Source: Clostridia bacterium
Lineage (GTDB): Bacteria; Bacillota_A; Clostridia; Christensenellales; Aristaeellaceae
NCBI GenBank assembly: GCA_017938645.1
Contig: JAGBBE010000031.1
Coordinates: 1 to 11,326, forward strand
Direction: 5' to 3'
DNA length: 11,326 nt
Below, in pieces: positions 1 to 6,281 of the stretch. The position numbers were made by a program, and so were the translations under genes. The notes beneath the pieces were generated by a model that saw only the letters and a list, made by a program, of their open reading frames with translations, had not been told where the DNA came from and searched no databases. Position 1 is the stretch's first letter; each line of letters opens with the position of its first letter.

Positions 1-1686
1 GATGCCTCCGACATCATCGCCCATCGTGCCCTCGAAGAAAATCACATCGCCGGGTTTCGCTTCGTGTGGAGCAACGGGATCGCTGTACCCATAAAGAGTT
101 GTCGCGCCCATATGCCCGATGTTGTTGATGCCGGTGCTGGTGAACAGCCATGAAATGAAACCTGAACAGTCGAAGGAAGTTTCAGGATCATAACCGCCCC
201 ATACATAGGGATAGCCCAGCCGCTTGTTGGCTTCCTCCACCAGCAGCGCAAACTTGGGATCAGCCTCCAGCAGCTCCTGCGGCACATCATATTCCAATGG
301 GTCTTTGAGCGTGGAAGCATGCGCGCCGGTGAACAGCCCAGGCATGTTGCCCAGCGTGGACATGTACATGGCGTACAGACCCACCTTTTCACGGGACATG
401 ATGTAGACGGGTGCATGGGACAAGTTTTTGTTTTCCATCGAAACGGTGCAGATAGAGTAGGTGTACGGAATTTGTTCCTCGCCATCCTGCCTGTAACGTG
501 TTTGTGTAGTGACGCTTTCTTCCACAACGTACTGCCATTCAAACAACATCTCAATCGTGGGATAGGCGCTGTCTATCGTCCACTCTTCACCGCCATGGCA
601 GGCAGAAATCAGGGCAATGAGCGCATACGGATCATGCCAGATGTCATCCGCGTCCACGATGTATTCATCATAGCCGGGATGATAGCGCTCATAGTCCTCC
701 ATTTCCCGTTCCAGTTGTTTTTCCATGTCGCGGTAAGCACGCTCAGCTGCTTTCACATCCGCTTCCTCTGCCGGATAGGTTCCCATCACGATGGCCTGCA
801 AGGCGGCTTCCACCAGCGGCGTGCAGGAAGACATGAGATTCATCACCACCATCAGCAAAGCAACCAAACCAGCAAGCAGCCATGTTCCCTTTTTGCGAAT
901 GATGGTGCCAAGCGTTTTCTCGCCATTTTGCACCGCCCTTTTCGCCGAACGGGACGCTGCCGTTCTGCCGGTGGGTTTTCCAGCTTTGGCCATCCTGTAT
1001 TCCTTTTGAATAGCTCGTTTTTGCCGTGCGCGGGAGATGGGATTGCTGCCGGTTTGGGGATGCTGGATTTCCTGCTGCTTTTGCAGGAAACGGATGTTGG
1101 CACGGTCTACCTTTTCTTCGGCCCGAACCGCCTGCTTGAGCCGACGAGTGGTTTGCACGTCACGAATCTGCGATCCGGTATGCACAGCCGTTTCGCCGGA
1201 TCGTTCCAGCGTATGTGCAGCCTGCAGGCCGGTGTTATCTGCTTCGTCCTGCTCGATCTGCTTGTGAAGCTCATTGCGGAGAGTTTTTCCTGCTGCACCG
1301 CTTTTCAGGCGGGGTTTGGGGGCTTCCAGCTCAGATACAGAATGAAGCCTGCTCTGGATAGAATCCGGCACAGCAGACTTCAACACAGAACCTTTCTCAG
1401 TCGGTTCGGTATTCAGCCTCTTGACGAACTCTGTGCTTTGCTGGCGCTGAATACGTTTGACAGTTACTGCCTGATCTGCCGCAGTGTTTGCATCGGCGGT
1501 TTCGGCATGATGCAAGTGAGATGGGCTCTCTGCCGTGCCATCTACTGTCTGATGCAGCTGCTTTCGGACTTTATCAGCATGATGTTGCGCCTTCTGCACT
1601 TGCTCAATCGGCTTTTGCAGTTCAGGATTTTTCAGTTCGCTCTCTGAAAAATTCAGGCGTACACTCTTTCGCTTTTCTTTCTTCAT
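1..1686 (-). CDS. CD1108-family NlpC/P60 cell-wall hydrolase of a conjugative element (3' end beyond window)
   Basis: This is the probable peptidoglycan hydrolase of the transfer machine, opening the wall for the channel. The frame is open from the ATG at 1684-1686 to the left edge (562 codons, no stop). Residues 1-266 are polar and basic, rich in Gln, Lys and Arg, and should lie in the cytoplasm. Residues about 267-288 form one membrane helix. An outer region of about 190 residues follows, and an NlpC/P60 domain begins near residue 480. The domain shows YPYVWGG and FDCSGF, with the catalytic Cys at 507 and KPGDVIFF at about 537-544. The catalytic His lies beyond the window, so activity cannot be confirmed. 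A GAGGAG site ends 5 nt before the ATG, and the start overlaps the stop of the small gene upstream (ATGA). The family name rests on remembered similarity to CD1108-type mobile-element proteins; the domain call rests on visible motifs. Confidence 0.87.
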   Translation of the reverse strand, partial: MKKEKRKSVRLNFSESELKNPELQKPIEQVQKAQHHADKVRKQLHQTVDGTAESPSHLHHAETADANTAADQAVTVKRIQRQQSTEFVKRLNTEPTEKGSVLKSAVPDSIQSRLHSVSELEAPKPRLKSGAAGKTLRNELHKQIEQDEADNTGLQAAHTLERSGETAVHTGSQIRDVQTTRRLKQAVRAEEKVDRANIRFLQKQQEIQHPQTGSNPISRARQKRAIQKEYRMAKAGKPTGRTAASRSAKRAVQNGEKTLGTIIRKKGTWLLAGLVALLMVVMNLMSSCTPLVEAALQAIVMGTYPAEEADVKAAERAYRDMEKQLEREMEDYERYHPGYDEYIVDADDIWHDPYALIALISACHGGEEWTIDSAYPTIEMLFEWQYVVEESVTTQTRYRQDGEEQIPYTYSICTVSMENKNLSHAPVYIMSREKVGLYAMYMSTLGNMPGLFTGAHASTLKDPLEYDVPQELLEADPKFALLVEEANKRLGYPYVWGGYDPETSFDCSGFISWLFTSTGINNIGHMGATTLYGYSDPVAPHEAKPGDVIFFEGTMGDDVGGI

Positions 1687-1847
1687 GTGATCTCCTCAAC
1701 AGGCAGCTGCTGTGTTTCCTCCGGATGCTCGCGAAGCCATTTGTCAAACGCAATCAACATTTGCTGATCCGCGATAGCTGAAGCACGGCACAGACCAAAG
1801 AGCAGGATTGCAGTAAGAACACAGATCATAATCAAAACCAACTTCAT
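1683..1847 (-). CDS. Small single-pass membrane protein, 54 aa
   Basis: The ORF has an ATG at 1845-1847 and a GGAGG at 1856-1860, eight nt upstream. Residues 3-20 are strongly hydrophobic (VLIMICVLTAILLFGLC), followed by a polar, acidic tail with the stretch FDKWLREHPEE. This predicts one N-terminal membrane helix or uncleaved signal anchor. Its stop overlaps the start of the NlpC/P60 gene as ATGA, so translation is probably coupled to the hydrolase. Only 12 nt separate it from the small gene upstream. I do not recognise the family. By position it may be a small accessory of the mating channel, but that is inference. The overlapping alternative frame (1744-1977) lacks a good ribosome site and a membrane-type composition. 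Confidence 0.72.
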   Translation of the reverse strand: MKLVLIMICVLTAILLFGLCRASAIADQQMLIAFDKWLREHPEETQQLPVEEIT

Positions 1848-1859
1848 TACTTCTGCCTC

Positions 1860-1970
1860 CTAATGCAAGCGGTATTTCATATGCTGATGGACTCTGAACA
1901 TCGCAGCACATACCGACAGGATGAAAGAAATCAGGGCAGCACACAGGACTATCAGAATAGCAGTAATCAT
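1860..1970 (-). CDS. Very small membrane protein, 36 aa
   Basis: The ORF begins at the ATG at 1968-1970, which overlaps the virB4 stop codon as ATGA, and ends with TAG at 1860-1862. Residues 2-25 are one hydrophobic segment (ITAILIVLCAALISFILSV and on), followed by a short basic tail with His, Lys and Arg. This is the usual composition of a single-pass mini-protein with the basic end in the cytoplasm. The ribosome site is a GGAAGGGG stretch inside the end of virB4, about seven nt before the ATG, so initiation probably depends on coupling to virB4. Its TAG overlaps the SD of the next small gene. The family is unknown. The overlap geometry and composition favour a real gene, but 36 codons is too short for certainty. 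Confidence 0.62.
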   Translation of the reverse strand: MITAILIVLCAALISFILSVCAAMFRVHQHMKYRLH

Positions 1971-4390
1971 CCGTCATCCCCTTCCTTCACTTGAGTCTCG
2001 CCCGGTTTTGTCGTCATCAGGCGGTAGAGCATGGTATCCTTCGGGTAACGGTCACGGAACGGAATCACCTTGTCGCCAAAGAACATGATACCTTCGCCGG
2101 GCGGAACGTTTTTGACGTATTCCAGCTGGCTGTCCGAAAGCCCCAGCTTCTGTGCGAGGATTGCGCGGTCGCCGTCCGACTGGCTGAGCATGTACACGAA
2201 GTCGCTGTTTTCAAGGATGTTTTCAATCTCGCGCGAGGCCAGCAAATCCTTGGCGTTCTGCGTCATACCAGTGGGGATGCCGCCCCATTTGCGGAAGCGT
2301 TTCCAGTTCTCCACCATGTAGGAGGCTGTCTGCGGCTCCTTGAGCAGCAGGTGCATTTCGTCGATGTAGTACCAGGTGGAGCGCCCGGTGTTTCGATTGG
2401 CGGAAAGGCGGCTCCACACCTGATCCTGAACGATCAGCATGCTCACCTTTTTGAGCTGCCTGCCGAGTTCCTTGGTGTCATAACAGATCAGGCGATTGTT
2501 CAGATTCACATTCGTGCGGTGGTTGAAGCAGTTCAGCACGCCCGACACATACAGGTCCAGCGCGGCTGCAATGCGCTGTGCTTCCGATGCAGGATTTTTC
2601 AGAATCTCTGCATGCAGGTCGCTGAGAATCGGCATGTTTTCAGGACGGGGATCACGGAAGAACCGTTCATAGATGTTCTGTACGCTCTTGCCGATGATGG
2701 ATTTTTCAATCGGCTGCAACCCGTCCTTGCTTTCCAGCAGCAGCTCACACAGGGAGAGAATGAAGTCTGCCTTCACAGCGATCACATTTTCTTCCGCGTC
2801 ATAGTCCAGCGGAATATCCATGGGGTTGATATGATCCGGCGACGTAGGAGAAAGCCGGATGACCTGTCCCTTCAGACGTTCCACCAGTGCGCGGTACTCG
2901 CCTTCGGGATCACATATCACGATGCCGTCTTTCGTCAGCAGGAATACAATGATCATTTCTCTTTTGGACGCAAAGGACTTGCCGCTTCCCGGTTTGCCAA
3001 AGATCACGCCGTTGGGATTGTTGGTGCTGGTTCTGTCACCGATAACAAGGTTGTTGGACAGCGTGTTGACGCCGTAGTAGATGGCCCGGCCGCCCGTCTG
3101 GAACAGTTCCTGCACGACGAAGGGAACGAATCCGGCCACACATTCTGTCGTCATGGACTGCTGAACAGGCATTCGGTTCACCCCCAGAGGCAGGGAAGAA
3201 ACCAGCGCATCCTCCTGCTGAAAGTCCAGCCGGATCAGCTGGCTGTGCCTCTCCTGCGTGATGCCTTTGAGCTGGGAGTGGATGTTGGCAAGCTGGCGCT
3301 TGCTGTCCGCTGCATACATCACCAGCGCCGTCACCAGATACATGCGCTCATTCTGCTTTTGCAGGCTGTTGAGCCACTTTTCCAGCCCTTCCACATTGCT
3401 GGTCAGGGTCTTGGGCAGGATGTCCATATCATAGCCGCTGCGGATAGCCTTCTTCTGCTCGTCAATCTTCGCCTGATCGACCGTCGTAATGAGTTTACGA
3501 ACCATTTTCAGCGCTTCGGTCTGATCCACAGGTTTCAGATGAAATGTGACAATGGAACAGGCGTCGAGGCTCAGAAGCTTGGCAAGGAAGTCATCAAAGA
3601 GCTGGGAACCGGACACATAGAGCCAGTTGACGGTGGTCAGCTTGCTGCCCATGGTGAATCGGCTGCTTTCCTGAAACGAGAAGGAGCTGGGCGCAATGAA
3701 ATCCTTGGTGGAAAGGCCGCTGGCAGGAAGCCAGTCCCATTCAAACTGAAACTGCCTTTCGGGCTCGTCCATGTGGAAGACGCCATGCAGCAGTTCCAGC
3801 CGTTCCTTTCCGTCCAGTGGATGCGCGGATACGCCCATCTGCTTGAAATGCACCAGCAGGTCGGATTCGATCTGATTCAGACGGGACTTTGCAGCACGGT
3901 AATCATGTGCCTCCAAGCCGAAGGTGAGGAATTTGGACTTTACATATCCGTTGTTGCCTTTCTCCATCTGATCCTGAAGCACATGGGTCAATTCCTCGCA
4001 GATTTCCCGATGATCTTCCTCCTGCGGATGGATAACCATGGTCTTTTCCAGCACTTCACGGTTTCCCATCATGCTGAGGAAGGAAAGCTGACAGGTGACG
4101 GAAGGCGGAAAGTAGTTGAGCAGTCCGCACCACTGATTGAGGATAGCGTCCTTCTCCTCACGGGCAGCCAGACGGTAGTTGATGTCCTGAAAACGAATGG
4201 TTTTGGAGAAGTACCGATCCGTCACCATGCAGATGCCATCCCGGTACATCCGCTGATAAGGGATGGTCTGCTGGGCCGACTGCGGCCTGTCCTTAGGTCG
4301 GTTCCGGGCAATGATGGCGTTAATCTGCTTTCTTTCCGCGCGCGTGAGCTTTCTTGCGGGCGGCGCTTTGGTTTTTCGTGCCTTGGACAA
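1967..4390 (-). CDS. virB4: VirB4-family conjugation ATPase
   Basis: This cytoplasmic ATPase powers assembly and substrate transfer in type IV secretion. The 807-aa length is normal for Gram-positive VirB4/TraE-type proteins. The Walker A motif GKPGSGKS is at residues 465-472 and the Walker B YYIDEMH at 674-680 (Asp677, Glu678). A TQNAKDLL motif near 710 matches the conserved region after Walker B. The N-terminal part (about 45-420) fits the VirB4 N-terminal domain. No membrane helix is evident. The start is TTG at 4388-4390, nine nt from a GGAGG at 4400-4404; residues 1-46 include the basic LTRAERKQ segment that I remember as conserved in homologues. The gene overlaps the end of the prgI-like gene by 71 nt and shares ATGA with the 36-aa gene downstream. 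The next in-frame Met (47) would lose the conserved N-terminus. Confidence 0.95.
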   Translation of the reverse strand: MSKARKTKAPPARKLTRAERKQINAIIARNRPKDRPQSAQQTIPYQRMYRDGICMVTDRYFSKTIRFQDINYRLAAREEKDAILNQWCGLLNYFPPSVTCQLSFLSMMGNREVLEKTMVIHPQEEDHREICEELTHVLQDQMEKGNNGYVKSKFLTFGLEAHDYRAAKSRLNQIESDLLVHFKQMGVSAHPLDGKERLELLHGVFHMDEPERQFQFEWDWLPASGLSTKDFIAPSSFSFQESSRFTMGSKLTTVNWLYVSGSQLFDDFLAKLLSLDACSIVTFHLKPVDQTEALKMVRKLITTVDQAKIDEQKKAIRSGYDMDILPKTLTSNVEGLEKWLNSLQKQNERMYLVTALVMYAADSKRQLANIHSQLKGITQERHSQLIRLDFQQEDALVSSLPLGVNRMPVQQSMTTECVAGFVPFVVQELFQTGGRAIYYGVNTLSNNLVIGDRTSTNNPNGVIFGKPGSGKSFASKREMIIVFLLTKDGIVICDPEGEYRALVERLKGQVIRLSPTSPDHINPMDIPLDYDAEENVIAVKADFILSLCELLLESKDGLQPIEKSIIGKSVQNIYERFFRDPRPENMPILSDLHAEILKNPASEAQRIAAALDLYVSGVLNCFNHRTNVNLNNRLICYDTKELGRQLKKVSMLIVQDQVWSRLSANRNTGRSTWYYIDEMHLLLKEPQTASYMVENWKRFRKWGGIPTGMTQNAKDLLASREIENILENSDFVYMLSQSDGDRAILAQKLGLSDSQLEYVKNVPPGEGIMFFGDKVIPFRDRYPKDTMLYRLMTTKPGETQVKEGDDG

Positions 4391-4742
4391 TGCAACGAAC
4401 CTCCTTTTCTACCTGAATCTGTTTGGCAATCAGGGCATAAGCGTTTTCGGTCTGATACGGACGGGTTTTGGGGAGCAGATAACGGCTCTGGATGAAATGG
4501 CGCAGCACCTTTTCCAGCGGCTCGCCGTTCTTTTCGTACAGAGCAAAGAGAAAGAACGGAACCATAGCACCGATCATGAACAAGGCCGCGATATTGCTGG
4601 GCAGGAACGTTTTGACCAGCAGATACAGCGGCACACCGACAAGCGCTCCGCTTCCAAAACAAATGACCTGACGCTTGGTCAGGCCGAACAGGAATTTGAC
4701 TTTGATGCGCGTGATGTCCAGAGGGACATCGACATAATCCAT
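4320..4742 (-). CDS. prgI: PrgI-family / VirB3-like membrane protein
   Basis: A 140-aa inner component of the mating channel, normally found just before VirB4 as here. The N-terminus MDYVDVPLDITRIK and the GLTKRQVICF motif are typical of PrgI-family proteins. Two membrane segments follow, at about residues 26-46 and 50-67, and then a cytoplasmic tail with ALYEKNGEPLEKVL and RPYQTEN. The start ATG at 4740-4742 has a GGAGG six nt upstream. The gap to the virB6-like gene is 14 nt. The last 23 codons overlap the start of virB4 in another frame; this basic Lys/Ala tail may be constrained by the overlap. The VirB3 equivalence follows from family knowledge and position. Confidence 0.92.
   Translation of the reverse strand: MDYVDVPLDITRIKVKFLFGLTKRQVICFGSGALVGVPLYLLVKTFLPSNIAALFMIGAMVPFFLFALYEKNGEPLEKVLRHFIQSRYLLPKTRPYQTENAYALIAKQIQVEKEVRCIVQGTKNQSAARKKAHARGKKAD
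4400..4404 (-). promoter_or_regulatory. SD site selecting the TTG start of virB4
   Basis: A GGAGG within AAAAGGAGG lies nine nt before the TTG at 4388-4390, inside the end of the prgI-like gene. No in-frame ATG is near it, so it fixes TTG as the likely start. Confidence 0.75.
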
Positions 4743-4756
4743 ATGAATCCTCCTTT

Positions 4757-5626
4757 TTAATGAGCGCTAAAGATGCTCTTGCTGAGCGAACTGGTCTTAA
4801 ACAGCGTAAAGCACAGCAGCACCGTATACCCGATGCACGTCCAGATGGCCTTGATCACATCCTCATCAATGGCAATGGTCTGCACCAGCACAGCATAGAC
4901 TGCGACGCAGATGATAATGAGAAACGCCTGAAAACCAAGCGCAAACAGGCTTCGCAGATAGTTCTGACCCATCTGTCCCCATTCGCGGTTTGCCATCGTC
5001 GCCATGGGAATGGGCGCGATGGATGTAACCAGATAGATTTCGATCATACGGCCATAGACAATCACAAAGATGCTGATGGTCAGTCCCCATGAGATCATGC
5101 CGACCAGCATCGACTGGAACCACAGGCCAAACAGGGAGCCGATTTCCATGTCCATGAGGCGTGCTTCCATGTTGGTCACAACACTGGACAGGTCGAGCGA
5201 CGTATCGGAAATGATGATGCCGGCTGCGTTGTTGACCACATTCTGTGCCACATCAAATACAGCCATGACGATGTTCCAGGTGTTGGTGACGATGGTCACG
5301 GACACAAACGTCTTGAAAATCCACTTGTAGATCATGAAGGTATCGAAGTCGTGCATGTTGTTGCGGTCAATCAGCATCTGGATCAGTTCCATCGTCACCA
5401 CGATGGCGAGGATGATGCCAGCGATGGGAACGACCACGTTTTCCGAAAGATTCTGAATCATTGAGAACACGCCGCCGTTCCAACCCTGCGGGGTCTGACC
5501 GACTGTGCCTGCGATTTCTGACACCTGTTCATTCACTGAATCAAAGAGGCCGGTCAGATTATCCATGATGCCTCCGACCAGCATTTCCTTGAGCCATTCC
5601 GTCAATTTGTTCCAGAGAAAATCCAA
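4757..5626 (-). CDS. VirB6/TrbL-like polytopic membrane protein of the conjugation channel
   Basis: A 289-aa protein likely to form part of the inner-membrane pore. An amphipathic N-terminus with MDFLWNKLTEWLKEMLVGG is followed by about five or six membrane segments, near residues 63-86, 100-125, 164-192, 194-211, 229-250 and 258-277. The motifs NREWGQMGQNYLRSLFALGF (213-232) and YGRMIEIYLVTSIAPIPMA (191-209) match my memory of the VirB6/TrbL-type proteins next to PrgI and VirB4 in Tn1549-like elements. The start is TTG at 5624-5626, nine nt after a GGAGG at 5636-5640; homologues begin with a similar FLWNK stretch, which supports TTG. The 62-nt gap from maff2 is nearly filled by a long hairpin that ends one nt before the AGGAGG site, so structure may affect translation of this gene. 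Confidence 0.93.
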   Translation of the reverse strand: MDFLWNKLTEWLKEMLVGGIMDNLTGLFDSVNEQVSEIAGTVGQTPQGWNGGVFSMIQNLSENVVVPIAGIILAIVVTMELIQMLIDRNNMHDFDTFMIYKWIFKTFVSVTIVTNTWNIVMAVFDVAQNVVNNAAGIIISDTSLDLSSVVTNMEARLMDMEIGSLFGLWFQSMLVGMISWGLTISIFVIVYGRMIEIYLVTSIAPIPMATMANREWGQMGQNYLRSLFALGFQAFLIIICVAVYAVLVQTIAIDEDVIKAIWTCIGYTVLLCFTLFKTSSLSKSIFSAH

Positions 5627-5635
5627 GCTTCTTCA

Positions 5636-5640
5636 CCTCC
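5636..5640 (-). promoter_or_regulatory. SD site selecting the TTG start of the virB6-like gene
   Basis: A GGAGG in AAAGGAGG lies nine nt before the TTG at 5624-5626 and directly after the base of the 5642-5685 hairpin. It is the only good ribosome site in the gap. Confidence 0.78.
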
Positions 5641-5641
5641 T

Positions 5642-5685
5642 TTGCCGGAGGCTCCCCGCTGGAACAAACGGGGAACCTCCGGCAA
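5642..5685 (-). promoter_or_regulatory. Long intercistronic hairpin between maff2 and the virB6-like gene
   Basis: The arms are 5642-5658 and 5669-5685 with a 10-nt loop. In the minus-strand RNA all 17 positions pair, 16 as Watson-Crick and one as G-U. The hairpin starts three nt after the maff2 stop and ends one nt before the next SD. No U-run follows it, so it is not a standard intrinsic terminator. It may protect the maff2 message from 3' decay, mark an RNA processing site, or limit translation of the gene downstream. The structure is seen; the role is inferred. Confidence 0.8.
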
Positions 5686-5688
5686 TAG

Positions 5689-5904
5689 TCATCCGAACAA
5701 GTTGGACAGCAAGGGAATCAGCGTCATGCCAATGGCTGCGACGCCGCCGCCAGCCATGAGCTGCTTAATGCCCTGGGATTTCGCGCCGGGGTTGTCGTTA
5801 CCGTAACCTTCCAGAAGATTGATCAGCCCCCATACACCGAGGCCACCGCCAAGAGCGATGACAAGAGTCTGCAGAATCGAAATTGCTGCTACGAAAAATT
5901 CCAT
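5689..5904 (-). CDS. Maff2-family small two-helix membrane protein
   Basis: A 71-aa protein typical of the Maff2 family found in Gram-positive conjugative elements. It has two hydrophobic segments, about residues 5-31 (with an ALGGGLGVWG core) and 49-68, separated by the polar loop EGYGNDNPGAKSQGIKQ. There is no separate signal peptide. The start ATG at 5902-5904 has a GGAGG seven nt upstream; the same frame extends further up but through the terminator hairpin, so the shorter form is preferred. The small size, two-helix hairpin shape and position before VirB6, VirB3 and VirB4 homologues recall VirB2/TrbC pilins, though that equivalence is inference. Uniquely in this cluster, it is flanked by an upstream intrinsic terminator and a downstream stable hairpin, which would let its level differ from that of its neighbours. 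Confidence 0.93.
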   Translation of the reverse strand: MEFFVAAISILQTLVIALGGGLGVWGLINLLEGYGNDNPGAKSQGIKQLMAGGGVAAIGMTLIPLLSNLFG

Positions 5905-5930
5905 ATGTGTACCTCCAAATGTTTTGGTTA

Positions 5931-5984
5931 AAATAGAAAAAGGCCGATATCTCATATCTTCTCAGATAAGGAATATCGGCCTTT
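5931..5984 (-). terminator. Intrinsic terminator / attenuator upstream of maff2
   Basis: The outer stem is 12 perfect base pairs (5939-5950 with 5973-5984), with an inner 5-bp helix (5955-5959 with 5964-5968) and a 4-nt loop. In the minus-strand RNA a run of five U is followed by CUAUUUU. This is a complete intrinsic terminator for minus-strand transcription. On the plus strand only three T follow before G, so it is not bidirectional. It lies inside the conjugation cluster, 27 nt before the maff2 SD, and I see no clear promoter after it. Maff2 and the genes beyond it therefore depend on read-through or regulated antitermination. Confidence 0.8.
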
Positions 5985-6050
5985 GGGATGATTCACTTGT
6001 GCTTCAAAGGCGGGCCTCTGCTTTGGAAGTTGCTGCAAACCATGCTACGC
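5985..6050 (-). promoter_or_regulatory. Possible attenuator leader with alternative folds ahead of the maff2 terminator
   Basis: In the minus-strand RNA, segment 1 (6029-6021, CUUCCAAAG) pairs with segment 2 (6009-6002, CUUUGAAG) as 8 bp with one bulge. Segment 2, extended to 6011-6005 (GCCUUUG), can instead pair with 5985-5979 (CAAAGGC), which is the 5' base of the terminator stem. The 2:3 fold would break the terminator and the 1:2 fold would allow it. The pairings are seen; the switching is inferred, and the 7-bp antiterminator is weak next to the terminator stem. Confidence 0.4.
5993..6043 (-). CDS. Possible 16-aa leader peptide ahead of the maff2 attenuator
   Basis: An ATG at 6041-6043 opens a 16-codon frame (MVCSNFQSRGPPLKHK) that ends with TGA at 5993-5995, nine nt before the terminator stem. 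A GGAG overlapping the end of the 76-aa gene lies ten nt upstream. The frame covers both switching segments of the leader, so a ribosome on it would disturb the 1:2 fold. No run of regulatory codons is present apart from a Pro-Pro pair. A short ORF like this can arise by chance. Confidence 0.25.
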   Translation of the reverse strand: MVCSNFQSRGPPLKHK

Positions 6051-6281
6051 TCACTCCAATTCTTCTATGATGGTTGTGATGCGTTTCTGTGCTTCCGCTT
6101 CTGAAATGGAGTGTTCCCGAAACATGTAGGCAACTTCCAGACACCGTCCGAGTTGAATAAGAACCTCGCACAGTCGAGCGCAATACGCCATATCGATTTG
6201 AACCACCTCGTCGCTTGTGTTCTGCTTCTGGGGGATTTCCTGTGCTTCAGGTTCGTCATGCCGAGTCATGTTTTTATTCAT
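6051..6281 (-). CDS. Unknown 76-aa soluble protein between virD4 and maff2
   Basis: The start at 6279-6281 overlaps the virD4 stop as ATGA, with a GAGGA about nine nt upstream inside virD4, so translation is probably coupled. The first 25 residues are polar and likely disordered. Residues about 30-76 look helical, with three Cys (34, 38, 47) and an acidic C-terminus with RITTIIEELE. There is no membrane segment. I do not recognise the family. Its place between the coupling protein and the channel genes suggests a transfer accessory, perhaps a partner of VirD4, but nothing in the sequence proves it. An alternative frame at 6065-6259 lacks the overlap and is rejected. Confidence 0.75.
   Translation of the reverse strand: MNKNMTRHDEPEAQEIPQKQNTSDEVVQIDMAYCARLCEVLIQLGRCLEVAYMFREHSISEAEAQKRITTIIEELE

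Noticed and set aside
42..554. 170-codon minus-strand frame
   Set aside because: It is an alternative frame inside the hydrolase gene; the frame with the FDCSGF motif is the real one.
319..1647. 442-codon open frame on the plus strand
   Set aside because: It lies opposite the NlpC/P60 gene, which has real motifs and a good start; the plus-strand protein shows no recognisable domain.
1744..1977. 77-codon minus-strand frame rich in Cys, Ser and Tyr
   Set aside because: It runs through the two mini membrane-protein genes in another frame, lacks a good SD and has no membrane or domain pattern.
1991..4495. 834-codon open frame on the plus strand opposite virB4
   Set aside because: It is the antisense of a clear VirB4 ATPase. 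Its composition (many His, Arg, Gln, Leu) has no domain-like pattern, and long antisense frames arise from codon bias.
5689..5955. 88-codon version of Maff2 with an extended N-terminus
   Set aside because: The extension runs through the terminator U-tract and stem and has no SD; the ATG at 5902-5904 has a strong SD.
5939..5984. Bidirectional terminator
   Set aside because: Only the minus-strand RNA has a U-run after the stem, and no plus-strand gene needs termination here.
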